This document shows positions 34,383 through 44,303 of a DNA stretch of 64,000 nt, piece after piece (position 1 is the first letter of the stretch; each line of letters opens with the position of its first letter). The notes beneath the pieces are model-generated. The model made no database searches. It saw nothing but the letters and a program-made list of their open reading frames with translations, and had not been told where the DNA came from. The stretch lies in assembly GCF_009176305.1 (NCBI RefSeq), contig NZ_BLAJ01000004.1, forward strand, positions 712,834 to 776,833. The letters run 5' to 3'. This DNA comes from Martinezella dioscoreae. GTDB taxonomy: Bacteria; Pseudomonadota; Alphaproteobacteria; Rhizobiales; Rhizobiaceae. The position numbers were made by a program, and so were the translations under genes.

Positions 34383-35579
34383 ATGTCCGATGATATCCGT
34401 AGCAAGATCGGCCTGAGGCCCGTCATCAACGTATCAGGTACCATGACGAGCCTCGGCGCATCGATCGTCGTGCCTGAAGCCATTGCGGCTATGACGGCGA
34501 TCCTGCCGCAATTCGTCGAGATCAACGACCTCCAGCGCAAGGCCAGCGCCGTTATCGCCCGGCTGACGGGCGGCGAGGCGGGCTTCGTGACGGCATCCTG
34601 CTCCTCCGGCATCAGCCTCGCCGTCGCAGGCGCCATCACCGGCAACAACCTGCTCGCCATAGAGAAGCTACCCGATGCCGCACCGGACAAGAACGAAGTC
34701 ATCGTGCAGATGGGCCATGTGGTGAGCTATGGCGCCCCCGTCGATCAGGCGATCCGCCTTGCCGGCGGCAAGGTCGTTCTGATCGGTCAAGCGACCTCGA
34801 CACACCGCTTTCACATGGAAAATGCCATAAGCGAGAAGACGGCGGCAGCCGTCTATGTCGTATCCCATCATGTGGTCGATTACGGCTTGCTGCACCTGAC
34901 CGAGTTCGTCGAGATCGCGCACGCCAAGGGCGTGCCCGTCATCGTCGATGCCGCTTCGGAGTACGACCTCAGGCTCTTCCTGGCGCAGGGCGCCGACATC
35001 GTGCTCTATTCCGGCCATAAGTTCCTCGGCGGCCCCACCTCCGGCATCGTCGCCGGCAAGAAGGAGCTGGTGCGCAACGCCTTCCTGCAGAACATGGGCA
35101 TCGGCCGCGGCATGAAGGTCGGCAAGGAAAGCATCTATGGCGTGATGGCGGCACTGGAAGCCTGGGAAAAGCGCGACCATGCCGGCATCCGCGAACGCGA
35201 GACGGGCTATCTGAACCTGTGGAAGCGAACTCTCGACGGCCGCCCCGGCGTCACCGCCCTGATCGAGCCCGATCCTACCAACAACCCGCTCGACCGCATG
35301 CGGGTCATCATCTCTGCGCCGGAGGCGCATATCAGCGCCGGGGATCTTGCGGCAGCGCTTGCCCGCGGCAACCCGCCGGTAATCGTCCGCGACCATGAGG
35401 TGGAGCATCACTATTTCTATCTCGATCCATGCAACCTGCATCCCGGCCAGGAGGCCATTGTCGCGACCCGGCTTGCCGAGGAACTCGACAAGGCGCGCGC
35501 CTCCAACGAGATCATCGCGACACCGATCGAGAACCGCAGCCGGCATCGCTTCGACGGCGTGCTGAACTGGCCGGACTGA
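34383..35579 (+). CDS. SelA/DgaE-like PLP-dependent enzyme (EF_0838-like)
   Basis: 398 residues, fold-type I. LRPVINVSGTMTSLGASIV at the N-terminus, GFVTASCSSGISLAVAGAI near residue 63-82, and the probable PLP-lysine in YSGHKFLGGPTSGIV near residue 212-226. Related to selenocysteine synthase but with the short N-terminus of the DgaE (D-glucosaminate-6-phosphate ammonia-lyase) / EF_0838 group. Expected chemistry is alpha,beta-elimination of an amino acid or amino sugar acid with ammonia release. Occurs with an EF_0837-like amidohydrolase and RidA in the same cluster. Confidence 0.83.
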   Translation: MSDDIRSKIGLRPVINVSGTMTSLGASIVVPEAIAAMTAILPQFVEINDLQRKASAVIARLTGGEAGFVTASCSSGISLAVAGAITGNNLLAIEKLPDAAPDKNEVIVQMGHVVSYGAPVDQAIRLAGGKVVLIGQATSTHRFHMENAISEKTAAAVYVVSHHVVDYGLLHLTEFVEIAHAKGVPVIVDAASEYDLRLFLAQGADIVLYSGHKFLGGPTSGIVAGKKELVRNAFLQNMGIGRGMKVGKESIYGVMAALEAWEKRDHAGIRERETGYLNLWKRTLDGRPGVTALIEPDPTNNPLDRMRVIISAPEAHISAGDLAAALARGNPPVIVRDHEVEHHYFYLDPCNLHPGQEAIVATRLAEELDKARASNEIIATPIENRSRHRFDGVLNWPD

Positions 35580-35611
35580 GCTGTGGCAGGGATCGCAAGA
35601 AGGGAACAAGC

Positions 35612-37435
35612 ATGAGCACGTCGCAGGCAAAGGCCCCCGAACCCATCCTCTCCGTCGAAAACCTCACCACCTCATACCTGGTGGACGGTGCATGGAAACC
35701 CGTCGTGCGCAATGTTTCCTTCTCGGTCGCGCCGGGCGAGACGGTGGCGATCGTCGGCGAGAGCGGCTCGGGCAAGAGCGTCACCTCGCTCTCGATCATG
35801 CGACTGCTGCAGAGCGATTCAAGCCGCATCGAAGGCAAGATCCTGCTTGGCGGCCGCGACCTGCTTTCTCTTCCCGAACATGAGATGCGCAAGGTGCGCG
35901 GCAACGACGTGTCGATGATCTTCCAGGAGCCGATGACGTCGCTCAATCCGCTCTTCACCATCGGTGACCAGATCTCAGAGGCCTTGCTCTGCCACAGGGA
36001 CATGTCGGCTGCGGACGCCAAGGCCGAGACGATCCGGCTGCTCGAAAAGGTCCGCATTCCCTCGGCCGCCTCGCGCTTCGACGAATATCCGCACCGCTTT
36101 TCCGGCGGCATGCGCCAGCGCGTCATGATCGCCATGGCGCTCGCCTCGAAGCCGAGGCTGCTGATCGCCGACGAGCCGACCACCGCTCTCGACGTCACGA
36201 TCCAGGGCCAGATCCTCGACCTCATCAAGATGCTGCAGGACGAGGAAGGAACTTCCGTCCTGTTCATCACGCATGACATGGGTGTGGTGGCGGAAATCGC
36301 CGACCGCACGGTCGTCATGTATCGCGGCGAGCAGGTGGAGACGGGCGCGACGGCCGACATCTTCCATCGCGGCCAGCATCCCTATACCCGCGCGCTGCTG
36401 TCGGCCGTGCCGGTGCTCGGTTCGATGCAATCCTATGAACGACCGCTGCGCTTCCCCGTCGTCAATACTGCGACGGGAGAATCCGACACGCCAGCCGAAG
36501 TGCCCGATACGGTCGCAAAGGAAAAACCGGTGCTGCAGGTCAAAAACCTCACCAAGCGCTTCGACATTCATTCGGGCCTCTTCGGAAAGCTCAAAGGCCG
36601 GGTGCATGCGGTGGAAAACGTCTCGTTCGATCTCTTTGCCGGCGAAACATTGTCGCTTGTCGGCGAATCCGGTTGCGGCAAGTCGACCACCGGACGCGCC
36701 ATCATGCGGCTGATCGAACCGCAATCCGGTTCCGTCATCGTCGATGGCCGCGACGTGCTCTCGCTTGGCAAACGTGACATGCGCGAGATGCGTAAATCGG
36801 TACAGATGATCTTCCAGGATCCCTTTGCCTCCCTAAATCCGCGCATGACGGTCGGCCAGGCGATCGCCGAACCCTTTCTCGAGCACAAGATGGGAACAGC
36901 ACGGGAAGCGAAAGAGATCGTCGCCGATATGCTGCGTAAGGTGGGCCTGACCCCTGACATGGCAAGCCGCTATCCGCACGAATTCTCCGGCGGCCAGCGC
37001 CAGCGCATCTGCATCGCCCGCGCCCTGGCACTGCAGCCGAAGGTGATCGTCGCCGACGAAAGCGTGTCCGCGCTCGATGTATCGATCAAGGCGCAGGTCA
37101 TCAACCTGATGCTCGACCTGCAGCAGAGCCTCGACCTTTCCTTCCTGTTCATCTCCCACGACATGGCCGTGGTCGAGCGCGTCAGCCATCGCGTCGCCGT
37201 CATGTATCTCGGCGAAATCGTCGAGATCGGCCCGCGCGCGGCCGTTTTCGGCAATCCGCAACACGACTACACGAAGAAGCTGATGGCAGCCGTTCCTGTG
37301 CCGGACCCCGATCGCCGACGCGAAAAACGCATGGCAGCCAGTGAGGAGTTGAAAAGCCCCATCCGGCCCGTCGATTATCTGGTCAAGCCGCGCGCGTATC
37401 GAACCGTCTCTTCCGGCCATCTGGTTGCCGTCTGA
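35612..37435 (+). CDS. Fused ABC ATPase, DppD-DppF type
   Basis: 607 residues containing two complete ABC domains. Domain 1 (about 8-265): Walker A GESGSGKS, signature FSGGMRQR, Walker B LLIADEPTTALD. Domain 2 (about 305-560): GESGCGKST, FSGGQRQR and VIVADESVSALD. Each ends with the oligopeptide-type tail (HPYTRALLSAVP; HDYTKKLMAAVP). The fusion supplies both motors for the permeases at 29830-31649. Start at 35612 (MSTSQAK) follows AGAAGGGAAC. The second Walker B has Ser in place of the usual Pro; the catalytic Glu is intact. Confidence 0.92.
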   Translation: MSTSQAKAPEPILSVENLTTSYLVDGAWKPVVRNVSFSVAPGETVAIVGESGSGKSVTSLSIMRLLQSDSSRIEGKILLGGRDLLSLPEHEMRKVRGNDVSMIFQEPMTSLNPLFTIGDQISEALLCHRDMSAADAKAETIRLLEKVRIPSAASRFDEYPHRFSGGMRQRVMIAMALASKPRLLIADEPTTALDVTIQGQILDLIKMLQDEEGTSVLFITHDMGVVAEIADRTVVMYRGEQVETGATADIFHRGQHPYTRALLSAVPVLGSMQSYERPLRFPVVNTATGESDTPAEVPDTVAKEKPVLQVKNLTKRFDIHSGLFGKLKGRVHAVENVSFDLFAGETLSLVGESGCGKSTTGRAIMRLIEPQSGSVIVDGRDVLSLGKRDMREMRKSVQMIFQDPFASLNPRMTVGQAIAEPFLEHKMGTAREAKEIVADMLRKVGLTPDMASRYPHEFSGGQRQRICIARALALQPKVIVADESVSALDVSIKAQVINLMLDLQQSLDLSFLFISHDMAVVERVSHRVAVMYLGEIVEIGPRAAVFGNPQHDYTKKLMAAVPVPDPDRRREKRMAASEELKSPIRPVDYLVKPRAYRTVSSGHLVAV

Positions 37436-37549
37436 TACAGCAAGCCGGTCGACCGGAAGGTCCTTCGTCATCACCAACAGGCGCCACCATCGGCGAAACC
37501 GCGTTTCATCCCCGCGCAGTTAAAGACGCTCTTGCAAAAGCGCGCCGTG

Positions 37550-37569
37550 TTGATTAAACGATTAATCAA
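37550..37569. promoter_or_regulatory. LacI-type operator
   Basis: TTGATTAAACGATTAATCAA: 8-bp perfect arms around ACGA with a central CG, the form expected for LacI/PurR-family operators. It lies 18 bases before the TTG start of the LacI gene, so negative autoregulation of lacI-ade-permease is likely. Confidence 0.75.
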
Positions 37570-37587
37570 GGAAACCGGAGCGCGCTC

Positions 37588-38589
37588 TTGGAGAGTCAGA
37601 CACGCCCTACCTCGATTCGGGAAATCGCAACCAAGCTGGGTGTCTCCACGGCAACGGTCTCGAATGCCCTGCGCGGTACGGGCCGGGTGTCATCAGCCCT
37701 TGCGGAGCAGATTCGCCTGGAAGCGGACAGGCTCGGCTATGTGCCTGACCATGCGGCCCGCGCTCTGCGCACCGGCAAGAGCAATACGGTCGGCCTGCTG
37801 GTTCCGAATATCGGCCAACCCTTGTTTCCCGCTTTTGCCCAGGCCATCGAGCGAGCCGCCAAGCGGCGCGGTCTTGCCGTTCTCATCGGCGATAGTCAGG
37901 GCGACCCGCAGCAGCAGGAATTCGAAATCAGGACCATGATCGCCCGCGGCGTCGATGCACTGATCGTGATACCGACGCGCGGCACGACCATTGCGCCCAC
38001 GGATGTCCCGGTGCCGGTCGCCGTCATCGACAGCGCCGCCACGGTTGGCAACATCGCTGCCAGCGATCATCGTCAAGGCGGGCGCCTGATCGCACGCCAC
38101 TTGGTCGATCTCGGTCATGACAGCATCCTTATCCTCGCCGGCCCGGAAAATTCGCTGGTGGCGCGCGAGCGCGTCGAAGGAATGCGCGAAGTCTTCCGCC
38201 AGGCCGGCGTCGAACCCGCATTGCGACACAGCGATGCGACGTTCGAGGTCGGCAGCGCTCTCGGCCGCGAGCTCGATCTGCGGCATTTTACGGCCTGTGC
38301 CGCCGCCTATGATGCGCTCGCCGTCGGCTTTGCCATAACCGTCAAGGACAGGGGCTTCAGCATTCCGGAAGACATATCGCTCACCGGCTTTGATGATCTG
38401 ATGTGGGCTCAAATCGTCTCTCCACCACTCACGACCGTCCGGCAGGATCTGGAAGCCGTGGCAAACCATGCCCTCGCCTTCGTCGCCGGAGAAATCGACA
38501 TCAGCGGAATATTCCCGACGGAACTCGTCTTGCGGCAATCCACCGCGCGCCCGTCCGCCTTTGCCAAGGGAGGCAGACATGCCGAATGA
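37588..38589 (+). CDS. LacI family transcriptional regulator
   Basis: 333 residues. N-terminal HTH TSIREIATKLGVSTATVSNAL with the hinge helix region EQIRLEADRLGYVPDHAARAL and a PBP-like effector domain from about residue 67 (KSNTVGLLVPNIGQPLFPAF). TTG start with GGAG 7 bases upstream. A 20-bp operator lies just before the gene, and the 3' end overlaps adenine deaminase by 11 bases, so it probably senses a purine and regulates its own operon. Confidence 0.88.
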   Translation: MESQTRPTSIREIATKLGVSTATVSNALRGTGRVSSALAEQIRLEADRLGYVPDHAARALRTGKSNTVGLLVPNIGQPLFPAFAQAIERAAKRRGLAVLIGDSQGDPQQQEFEIRTMIARGVDALIVIPTRGTTIAPTDVPVPVAVIDSAATVGNIAASDHRQGGRLIARHLVDLGHDSILILAGPENSLVARERVEGMREVFRQAGVEPALRHSDATFEVGSALGRELDLRHFTACAAAYDALAVGFAITVKDRGFSIPEDISLTGFDDLMWAQIVSPPLTTVRQDLEAVANHALAFVAGEIDISGIFPTELVLRQSTARPSAFAKGGRHAE

Positions 38590-40357
38590 ACCCCAAGACC
38601 TCCATTCATCCGAGCTGCGCGACCGCGCCGTCCGGGCGGCATTGGGCCTTGAGCCGTTCGATGTGCTGATTGCCGGCGGAACGCTCGTCGATGTCGCGAC
38701 CTCGGAAATAAGGCCGGCCGATATCGGCCTTGTCGGCCCCTTGATCGCAAGCGTCCATGCCTTGGGGACGAGGAAGGACGCCAAGCAGACCATCGACGCT
38801 TTAGGACGCTTCATCGCGCCCGGATTTATCGACACGCATATGCACGTCGAAAGCTCGATGGTGACGCCAAGGCGATACGCCGAAACGGTTGTTCCCCAGG
38901 GCACGACGACGGTCTGCTGGGACCCGCATGAAATCGGCAACGTCGCTGGCCTCGACGGTATTCGGTGGGCGCTCGAAGAAACACGGCAATTGCCGCTGCG
39001 CTTCCTGACCCTGGCGCCATCCTGCGTCCCCTCGGCACCCGGCCTTGAGCTTGCCGGTGAGGAATTCCGCTCAGGCGAAATGACAACCATGCTCAGCTGG
39101 CCGGAGATTTCCGGTGTCGCCGAAGTGATGAACATGCGAGGGGTCCTTGAGCGCAGCGAGCCGATGCGCGGCATCCTTGAGGCCGGTCTTGCGAGCGGCA
39201 AGCGCGTCTGCGGCCATGCCCGCGGACTGGAAGGTGCGGAATTGCAGGCCTTTGCCTCCGCGGGGATTCAATCCGATCACGAGCTCACCTCGGCCGAGGA
39301 CTTGCTGGCGAAATTGCGGGCGGGCCTTACCATCGAGTTGCGCGGCTCCCATGACTATGTTCTGCCCGGCGTCGTCGACGTGCTGAAAAAGCTGCCGCAT
39401 CTGCCGCAAACGCTGACGATCTGCACCGATGACGTCTTCCCCGACGACCTCGTGAATGAGGGAGCAATGTCATCCGTTCTCAGACGCCTGATCGGCTATG
39501 GAATGAAGCCGATCGATGCCATCCGCGCCGCCACGCTCAACGCCGCCATGTGGCTGAACCGCCATGATCTGGGACTGGTGGCACCCGGCCGCCGCGCCGA
39601 CATCGTCATCCTCTCCGATCTCGAAAAGATCGCGGTCGACCGCGTCTTCGCATCTGGACGTGAGGTCGCAAGAAGCGGCAGCCTCGTTGGAACCAGCGAG
39701 TGCACGCCCTCGGATGCCTATCGCAACACCGTAAGGCTTGAGAAGCTTTCCGCCACCGATTTCAAGATCGAGCTGCCGGGCATGACTGAAGCTCCCGTCA
39801 ACACGATTGTCAGCCCACGATTCACGAAATGGGGAGAGGCAATCGTCAAAGTCGAAAATGACAAGCTCGTTCTGCCTGACAATATGCTGCTGATGGCTGT
39901 TATTCACCGCCACGGAAGAAAAGAGCCGACACCCGTCATCGGCATCCTGGAAGACTGGGGTCACTGGATCGGCGCGCTTGCGACGACGATATCGCATGAC
40001 AGCCATAACCTCACCGTCTTCGGCCGCGACCCCGCGGATATGGCTGCGGCGGCCAATGCCGTCATCGGCGCCGGCGGCGGCATGGCGACGGCGGCCGATG
40101 GCGAGGTGACGGCGGTGCTTCCCCTGCCCGTCTGCGGCTTGCTGTCGGATGCGCCCGCAAAGGAGGTGGCCGACGATTTCGCTAGGTTGCGCGCCGCGGC
40201 CGATGCAATCGCTGACTGGATGCCGCCCATTCGCACCTTCAAGGCGGTCGTCGGAGCAAGCCTTGCCTGCAACCCCGGCCCGCATGTCACCGATCTCGGG
40301 CTGACCGACGGAACCACCCGGGACATCAGACCGCTTCTGGCTTCAAGCCAAAATTGA
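38579..40357 (+). CDS. ade: Adenine deaminase
   Basis: 592 residues of the AdeC-type adenine deaminase. Metal motifs GFIDTHMHVESSM near residue 85, CWDPHEIGNVAG near 118, CGHARGL near 213 and TICTDDVFPDDL near 280; the typical C-terminal domain of this enzyme (about 400-592) is present. Converts adenine to hypoxanthine plus ammonia. GGAGG lies 6 bases before the ATG, which overlaps the LacI stop. A purine permease follows 47 bases downstream. Confidence 0.92.
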   Translation: MPNEPQDLHSSELRDRAVRAALGLEPFDVLIAGGTLVDVATSEIRPADIGLVGPLIASVHALGTRKDAKQTIDALGRFIAPGFIDTHMHVESSMVTPRRYAETVVPQGTTTVCWDPHEIGNVAGLDGIRWALEETRQLPLRFLTLAPSCVPSAPGLELAGEEFRSGEMTTMLSWPEISGVAEVMNMRGVLERSEPMRGILEAGLASGKRVCGHARGLEGAELQAFASAGIQSDHELTSAEDLLAKLRAGLTIELRGSHDYVLPGVVDVLKKLPHLPQTLTICTDDVFPDDLVNEGAMSSVLRRLIGYGMKPIDAIRAATLNAAMWLNRHDLGLVAPGRRADIVILSDLEKIAVDRVFASGREVARSGSLVGTSECTPSDAYRNTVRLEKLSATDFKIELPGMTEAPVNTIVSPRFTKWGEAIVKVENDKLVLPDNMLLMAVIHRHGRKEPTPVIGILEDWGHWIGALATTISHDSHNLTVFGRDPADMAAAANAVIGAGGGMATAADGEVTAVLPLPVCGLLSDAPAKEVADDFARLRAAADAIADWMPPIRTFKAVVGASLACNPGPHVTDLGLTDGTTRDIRPLLASSQN

Positions 40358-40404
40358 GGTCACCAGCCAGACGGCGGCATTTGCCGACTTAGGAGATATA
40401 GACA

Positions 40405-41757
40405 ATGACCTCAACTACGAATGTTGGGCAGCCGGGTGATACGTCAGAGCCGCGGTGGAAGACCTATTTTCGCATGGGCGAGCGTAAGGCCAATACGAAG
40501 ACGGAAATCATTGCCGGGATGACGTCCTTCCTGGCAGCGGCCTATCTCCTCGTCGTGATCCCTTCCCTGCTTTCCGCCGGTGGCATCGACCGCGCCGCCG
40601 CAACGACGGCAACCATCCTCGTCATCATCGGCGCGACCCTGTTCATGGCGCTTTATGCCAATATGCCCTTCGTGGTGGGACCTGGCATTGGCGGCTCGGT
40701 TCTGGTGGGGCCGACGATGGCAGCCGTGGAGCATATTCCCTGGCAGACTGGCCTTGCCATCTCCTTCTGGTCGAGTGTCGTCTTCGTTCTGCTGACCGTC
40801 CTCGGTGTACGCCAGGTCATTGCCCGCATGGTTCCAGCCCAGATCAAGCTCGGACTGGGTGCGGCGATCGGATTGTTCATCGCGCTTCTCGGCTTCAAGA
40901 ATGCAGGTCTCGTCGATGTCAACGCCAAGAGCCACGCGCTCATGCTCGGTTCGTTCAACTCGGGACAGGCGATCATTGCCGTCTTCGGCATCTTCCTCGC
41001 CGTCTTCCTGCGCGGGCGCAAAGTGCCGGGGCCGATCCTCTGGGCGATCCTGGGCAGCACGCTGCTCGGCATTCCGCTCGGCGTGACCAAGGTGCCCGCC
41101 GCATTCTTCGGAGTGCCGCACGGCATCTCTGAGATCGGCCTTCAGCTCGATTTCCTTGGTGCGCTGAAGATCGAATATTTCCCCTATCTCTTCGCCTTCT
41201 TCGCATCCGAATTCTTCTCGACCCTGGGCACGACGCTCGCCGTTGGCGCCAAGGCCGGCCTGGTCGATGAGGAAGGCAACATGGCGGACCTGGGCAAGCC
41301 GTTCCTCGTCGATTCGATTGCCGCCACGATCAGTCCGCTGCTCGGCATTCCCTCCGCCACGGCGCTGGTCGAGAGCGCGACAGGCGCGGAAGCCGGCGGA
41401 CGCACCGGTTTTGCTTCACTTGCAACCGCAGCCCTTTTCGCGCTCACTTTGCTTTTTACGCCGATCGCGCTGATGATCCCGGCAGCCGCCACGGCACCCG
41501 CCCTGATCCTCGTCGGCATGTCGATGTTCAGCGCGCTGAAGCGTGTCGACCTGGAGAATTTCTCCGACGGTCTCTCTGCCCTGATGATGGTCCTTCTGAC
41601 CCTGGTCTCCAACAGCTTTGGAACCGGCATCGCCGGAGGACTGCTGTTCTACGTCATCGTCAAGGTCTTATCGGGAGAAGCAAGGCAGGTGTCTATCGGC
41701 ATGTATCTTCTCGCCATCCCGCTTGCCTATTATTTCTGGACCGTGGCCGCTCACTGA
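40405..41757 (+). CDS. NCS2/AzgA-type purine permease
   Basis: 450 residues, about 12-14 membrane segments. KTEIIAGMTSFLAAAYLLVV near residue 32 and GIGGSVLVGPTMA near 93 are AzgA-type; SEFFSTLGTTLAVGAKAGL near 270 and PSATALVESATGAEAGGRTG near 315 are the two conserved substrate-site segments of the family. Likely a proton-coupled adenine/hypoxanthine/guanine importer feeding the adenine deaminase encoded upstream. AGGAGA precedes the ATG. Confidence 0.88.
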   Translation: MTSTTNVGQPGDTSEPRWKTYFRMGERKANTKTEIIAGMTSFLAAAYLLVVIPSLLSAGGIDRAAATTATILVIIGATLFMALYANMPFVVGPGIGGSVLVGPTMAAVEHIPWQTGLAISFWSSVVFVLLTVLGVRQVIARMVPAQIKLGLGAAIGLFIALLGFKNAGLVDVNAKSHALMLGSFNSGQAIIAVFGIFLAVFLRGRKVPGPILWAILGSTLLGIPLGVTKVPAAFFGVPHGISEIGLQLDFLGALKIEYFPYLFAFFASEFFSTLGTTLAVGAKAGLVDEEGNMADLGKPFLVDSIAATISPLLGIPSATALVESATGAEAGGRTGFASLATAALFALTLLFTPIALMIPAAATAPALILVGMSMFSALKRVDLENFSDGLSALMMVLLTLVSNSFGTGIAGGLLFYVIVKVLSGEARQVSIGMYLLAIPLAYYFWTVAAH

Positions 41758-41923
41758 GTGGCCACAAATCCATAAGTTGTGCACCCGCGATCCGGCATGA
41801 AACGGCGGGCCGGCGACGTGACCGGCGGTGGCCATCAATACGGTTTGGGACGTCCTCTATTCTGTCACATCCATGTCATGAAATGCGCCGACACCTCATC
41901 CCAGATCAAGAGCGGGTATCGAC

Positions 41924-44281
41924 ATGGATTATTTCAGACGTTTCAACTTTCTGTTCGCAACGCCAACCTTCGACAATGAGGACCTGGAAGGCGCCCGCTA
42001 TAATCAGATCGTCGAGGAGATCGAACGCTCAGGTTTCGAGGTGGTGCGCGCGCGCAATCTCGAAGATGCCGAGATCGCCGTGCAGACCGACGCGGCCATC
42101 GGCTGCATGCTGGTGGACTGGGGCAAGAAGGGCCTCGAAGGCAAGACGGCCGCCCTCATCAACCTCATGCGCCGGCGCGGCCTGGAATTCCCGATCATCC
42201 TCCTGATCCGCCGCAAGCGCTTCGAGGATGTGCCGGTCGAAGTCCTCGATTTCATCGACGGCTACGTCTTCCTCTCCGAGGAAACGCCCGCCTTCATCGC
42301 GAAAAGCCTCATCAGCCGGCTGAAGCAATATGCCGAGACGCTGAAGACGCCGTTCTTCGGCGCGCTGGTCGATTATGCCGAAGAGGGCAATCATCTCTGG
42401 ACCTGCCCCGGGCACAATGGCGGCATCTTCTACAGCCGCAGCCCCATCGGCCGGGTCTTCATGGAGCATCTCGGCGAAGCGGTGCTCCGCGACGACCTCG
42501 ACAACTCCGTGCTCGATCTCGGCGACCTTCTGACCCACGAGGGACCGGCTCTCGCCGCGCAGAAGGAGGCGGCCAAGATCTTCGGCGCCGAAAAGACCTA
42601 TTTCGTGCTGAACGGCACCTCCACGTCCAACAAAGTCGCGCTCTCGGCCCTCGTCACCGACGGCGATCTCGTGCTGTTCGATCGCAACAACCACAAGGCC
42701 GCCCATCACGGCGCGCTAATGATCTCGGGCGGCATTCCGATCTACCTGCCGACCAGACGCAATCTCTATGGCCTGATCGGTCCGATGGATTTCGCCACCA
42801 TGGACGAGGACGCGCTGCGCGAGCGCATTCGCACCCATCCGCTGGTAAAAGATCCGGAAGCCTACAAGAAGCCGCGTCCGTTCCGCGTCGCGGTCGTGGA
42901 GCAATGCACCTATGACGGCACCATCCACAATGCCGAGATGATCCTCAAGCGCATCGGACATCTGTGCGACTACATCCTTTTCGACGAGGCATGGGCGGGC
43001 TTCATGAAGTTTCACCCGCTTTATGCCGGGCGCTTTGCCATGGGCCTTTCGGACCTCGGCCCCGATGCACCCGGGATCATCGCCACGCAGTCGACCCACA
43101 AGCAACTCGCAAGCTTTTCGCAGGCCTCGCAGATCCACATGAAGGATAGGCACATCACCGGCCAGAAACGCCGCGTGGAACACCGTCGCTTCAACGAAAG
43201 CTTCATGCAGCACGCCTCGACCTCGCCCTTCTATCCGTTGTTTGCCTCGCTCGACGTCGGCGCGCAGATGATGAAGGGCCGTTCGGGCGAAGTGCTTTGG
43301 GACGACACGATCCGCCTCGGCACCGAACTGCGCAAGAAAATCCGCGCCGTACGGCGCGAATTCGAGGAGAAGGAACATCGTCCCGAACGCCGCTGGTTCT
43401 TCGAGCCCTTCGTGCCGGATCGGGTCGCGATTCCTGATGTGGCAAGCCCCGGCGCTGTGCACGATGTGCCTTGGGAGAGCGTCTCGACCGATCAACTCGC
43501 CACCAATCCCGCCTTCTGGCACCTGACACCCGATGCGGCATGGCACGGCTTTTCCGGCATGGAGCCGGGTTTCGCCATGACGGACCCGAACAAGCTCACC
43601 CTGCTTACCCCCGGCTTTGATCGAGCGACTGGAAAATATACGGACCACGGCATTCCAGCGCCCATCGTTGCGCAATATCTGCGCGAAAACCGGATCGTCG
43701 CGGAAAAGAACGACCTCAATTCGCTGCTCTTCCTGCTCACACCCGGTGTCGAAGCCAGCAAGGCCGGCACCCTGATCAGCGGCCTTGTCGCCTTTAAAAA
43801 GCTTCATGACGACAACGCGCTGCTGGAAGAGGCCATTCCGGAATTCTATCGCCGCCGTCCCGGCCGCTATGCGGGCGTGCGCCTGCGGGATCTTTGCGCT
43901 GACATGCACAATTTCTTTCGTCAGGCCGATGTCAGCGCCCTGCAGACGAAGCAATTTTCCGCAGAACACCTGCCGCCGATCGCCATGTCGCCGCACGATG
44001 CCGCGCGCTGCCTGGTGCGCAACGATGTCGACTATCTGCCGATCGACGCCATTGCCGGCCGCATCGCGACGACACCCTTCGTCGTCTATCCCCCGGGGAT
44101 TGCAACCATCGTGCCCGGCGAGCGCCTGACGGAACAGGCAAAGCCCATGATCGACTATCTCAAAATGTTCGAAACCTGCTTCAACACCTTCCCCGGCTTC
44201 GAGGTGGAGATCCAGGGCCTCTATCGCGAGATCGATGCATCCGGCAAAATCCGGCTCTATACCTACGTTGTCGCGGAATAG
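41924..44281 (+). CDS. Orn/Lys/Arg decarboxylase, class I PLP-dependent
   Basis: 785 residues. N-terminal receiver-like wing domain (about 1-125), PLP-binding major domain (about 135-440) with the cofactor lysine in ATQSTHKQLASFSQASQIHM near residue 390, and a C-terminal domain with FSGMEPGFAMTDPNKLTLLTPG. Full length for inducible ornithine/lysine/arginine decarboxylases. It would make putrescine, cadaverine or agmatine while consuming a proton. No antiporter is adjacent, so a biosynthetic rather than acid-resistance role is possible. A GNAT gene follows 22 bases downstream. Confidence 0.9.
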   Translation: MDYFRRFNFLFATPTFDNEDLEGARYNQIVEEIERSGFEVVRARNLEDAEIAVQTDAAIGCMLVDWGKKGLEGKTAALINLMRRRGLEFPIILLIRRKRFEDVPVEVLDFIDGYVFLSEETPAFIAKSLISRLKQYAETLKTPFFGALVDYAEEGNHLWTCPGHNGGIFYSRSPIGRVFMEHLGEAVLRDDLDNSVLDLGDLLTHEGPALAAQKEAAKIFGAEKTYFVLNGTSTSNKVALSALVTDGDLVLFDRNNHKAAHHGALMISGGIPIYLPTRRNLYGLIGPMDFATMDEDALRERIRTHPLVKDPEAYKKPRPFRVAVVEQCTYDGTIHNAEMILKRIGHLCDYILFDEAWAGFMKFHPLYAGRFAMGLSDLGPDAPGIIATQSTHKQLASFSQASQIHMKDRHITGQKRRVEHRRFNESFMQHASTSPFYPLFASLDVGAQMMKGRSGEVLWDDTIRLGTELRKKIRAVRREFEEKEHRPERRWFFEPFVPDRVAIPDVASPGAVHDVPWESVSTDQLATNPAFWHLTPDAAWHGFSGMEPGFAMTDPNKLTLLTPGFDRATGKYTDHGIPAPIVAQYLRENRIVAEKNDLNSLLFLLTPGVEASKAGTLISGLVAFKKLHDDNALLEEAIPEFYRRRPGRYAGVRLRDLCADMHNFFRQADVSALQTKQFSAEHLPPIAMSPHDAARCLVRNDVDYLPIDAIAGRIATTPFVVYPPGIATIVPGERLTEQAKPMIDYLKMFETCFNTFPGFEVEIQGLYREIDASGKIRLYTYVVAE

Positions 44282-44303
44282 GCTTGGAAATTCAGGTTCG
44301 GAC

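Noticed and set aside
36960..37080. Walker B change ADES (Ser for Pro) in the second ATPase domain as an inactivating mutation
   Set aside because: The catalytic Glu and the Walker A and signature motifs are intact, and Ser at this position is tolerated in peptide-type ABC ATPases.
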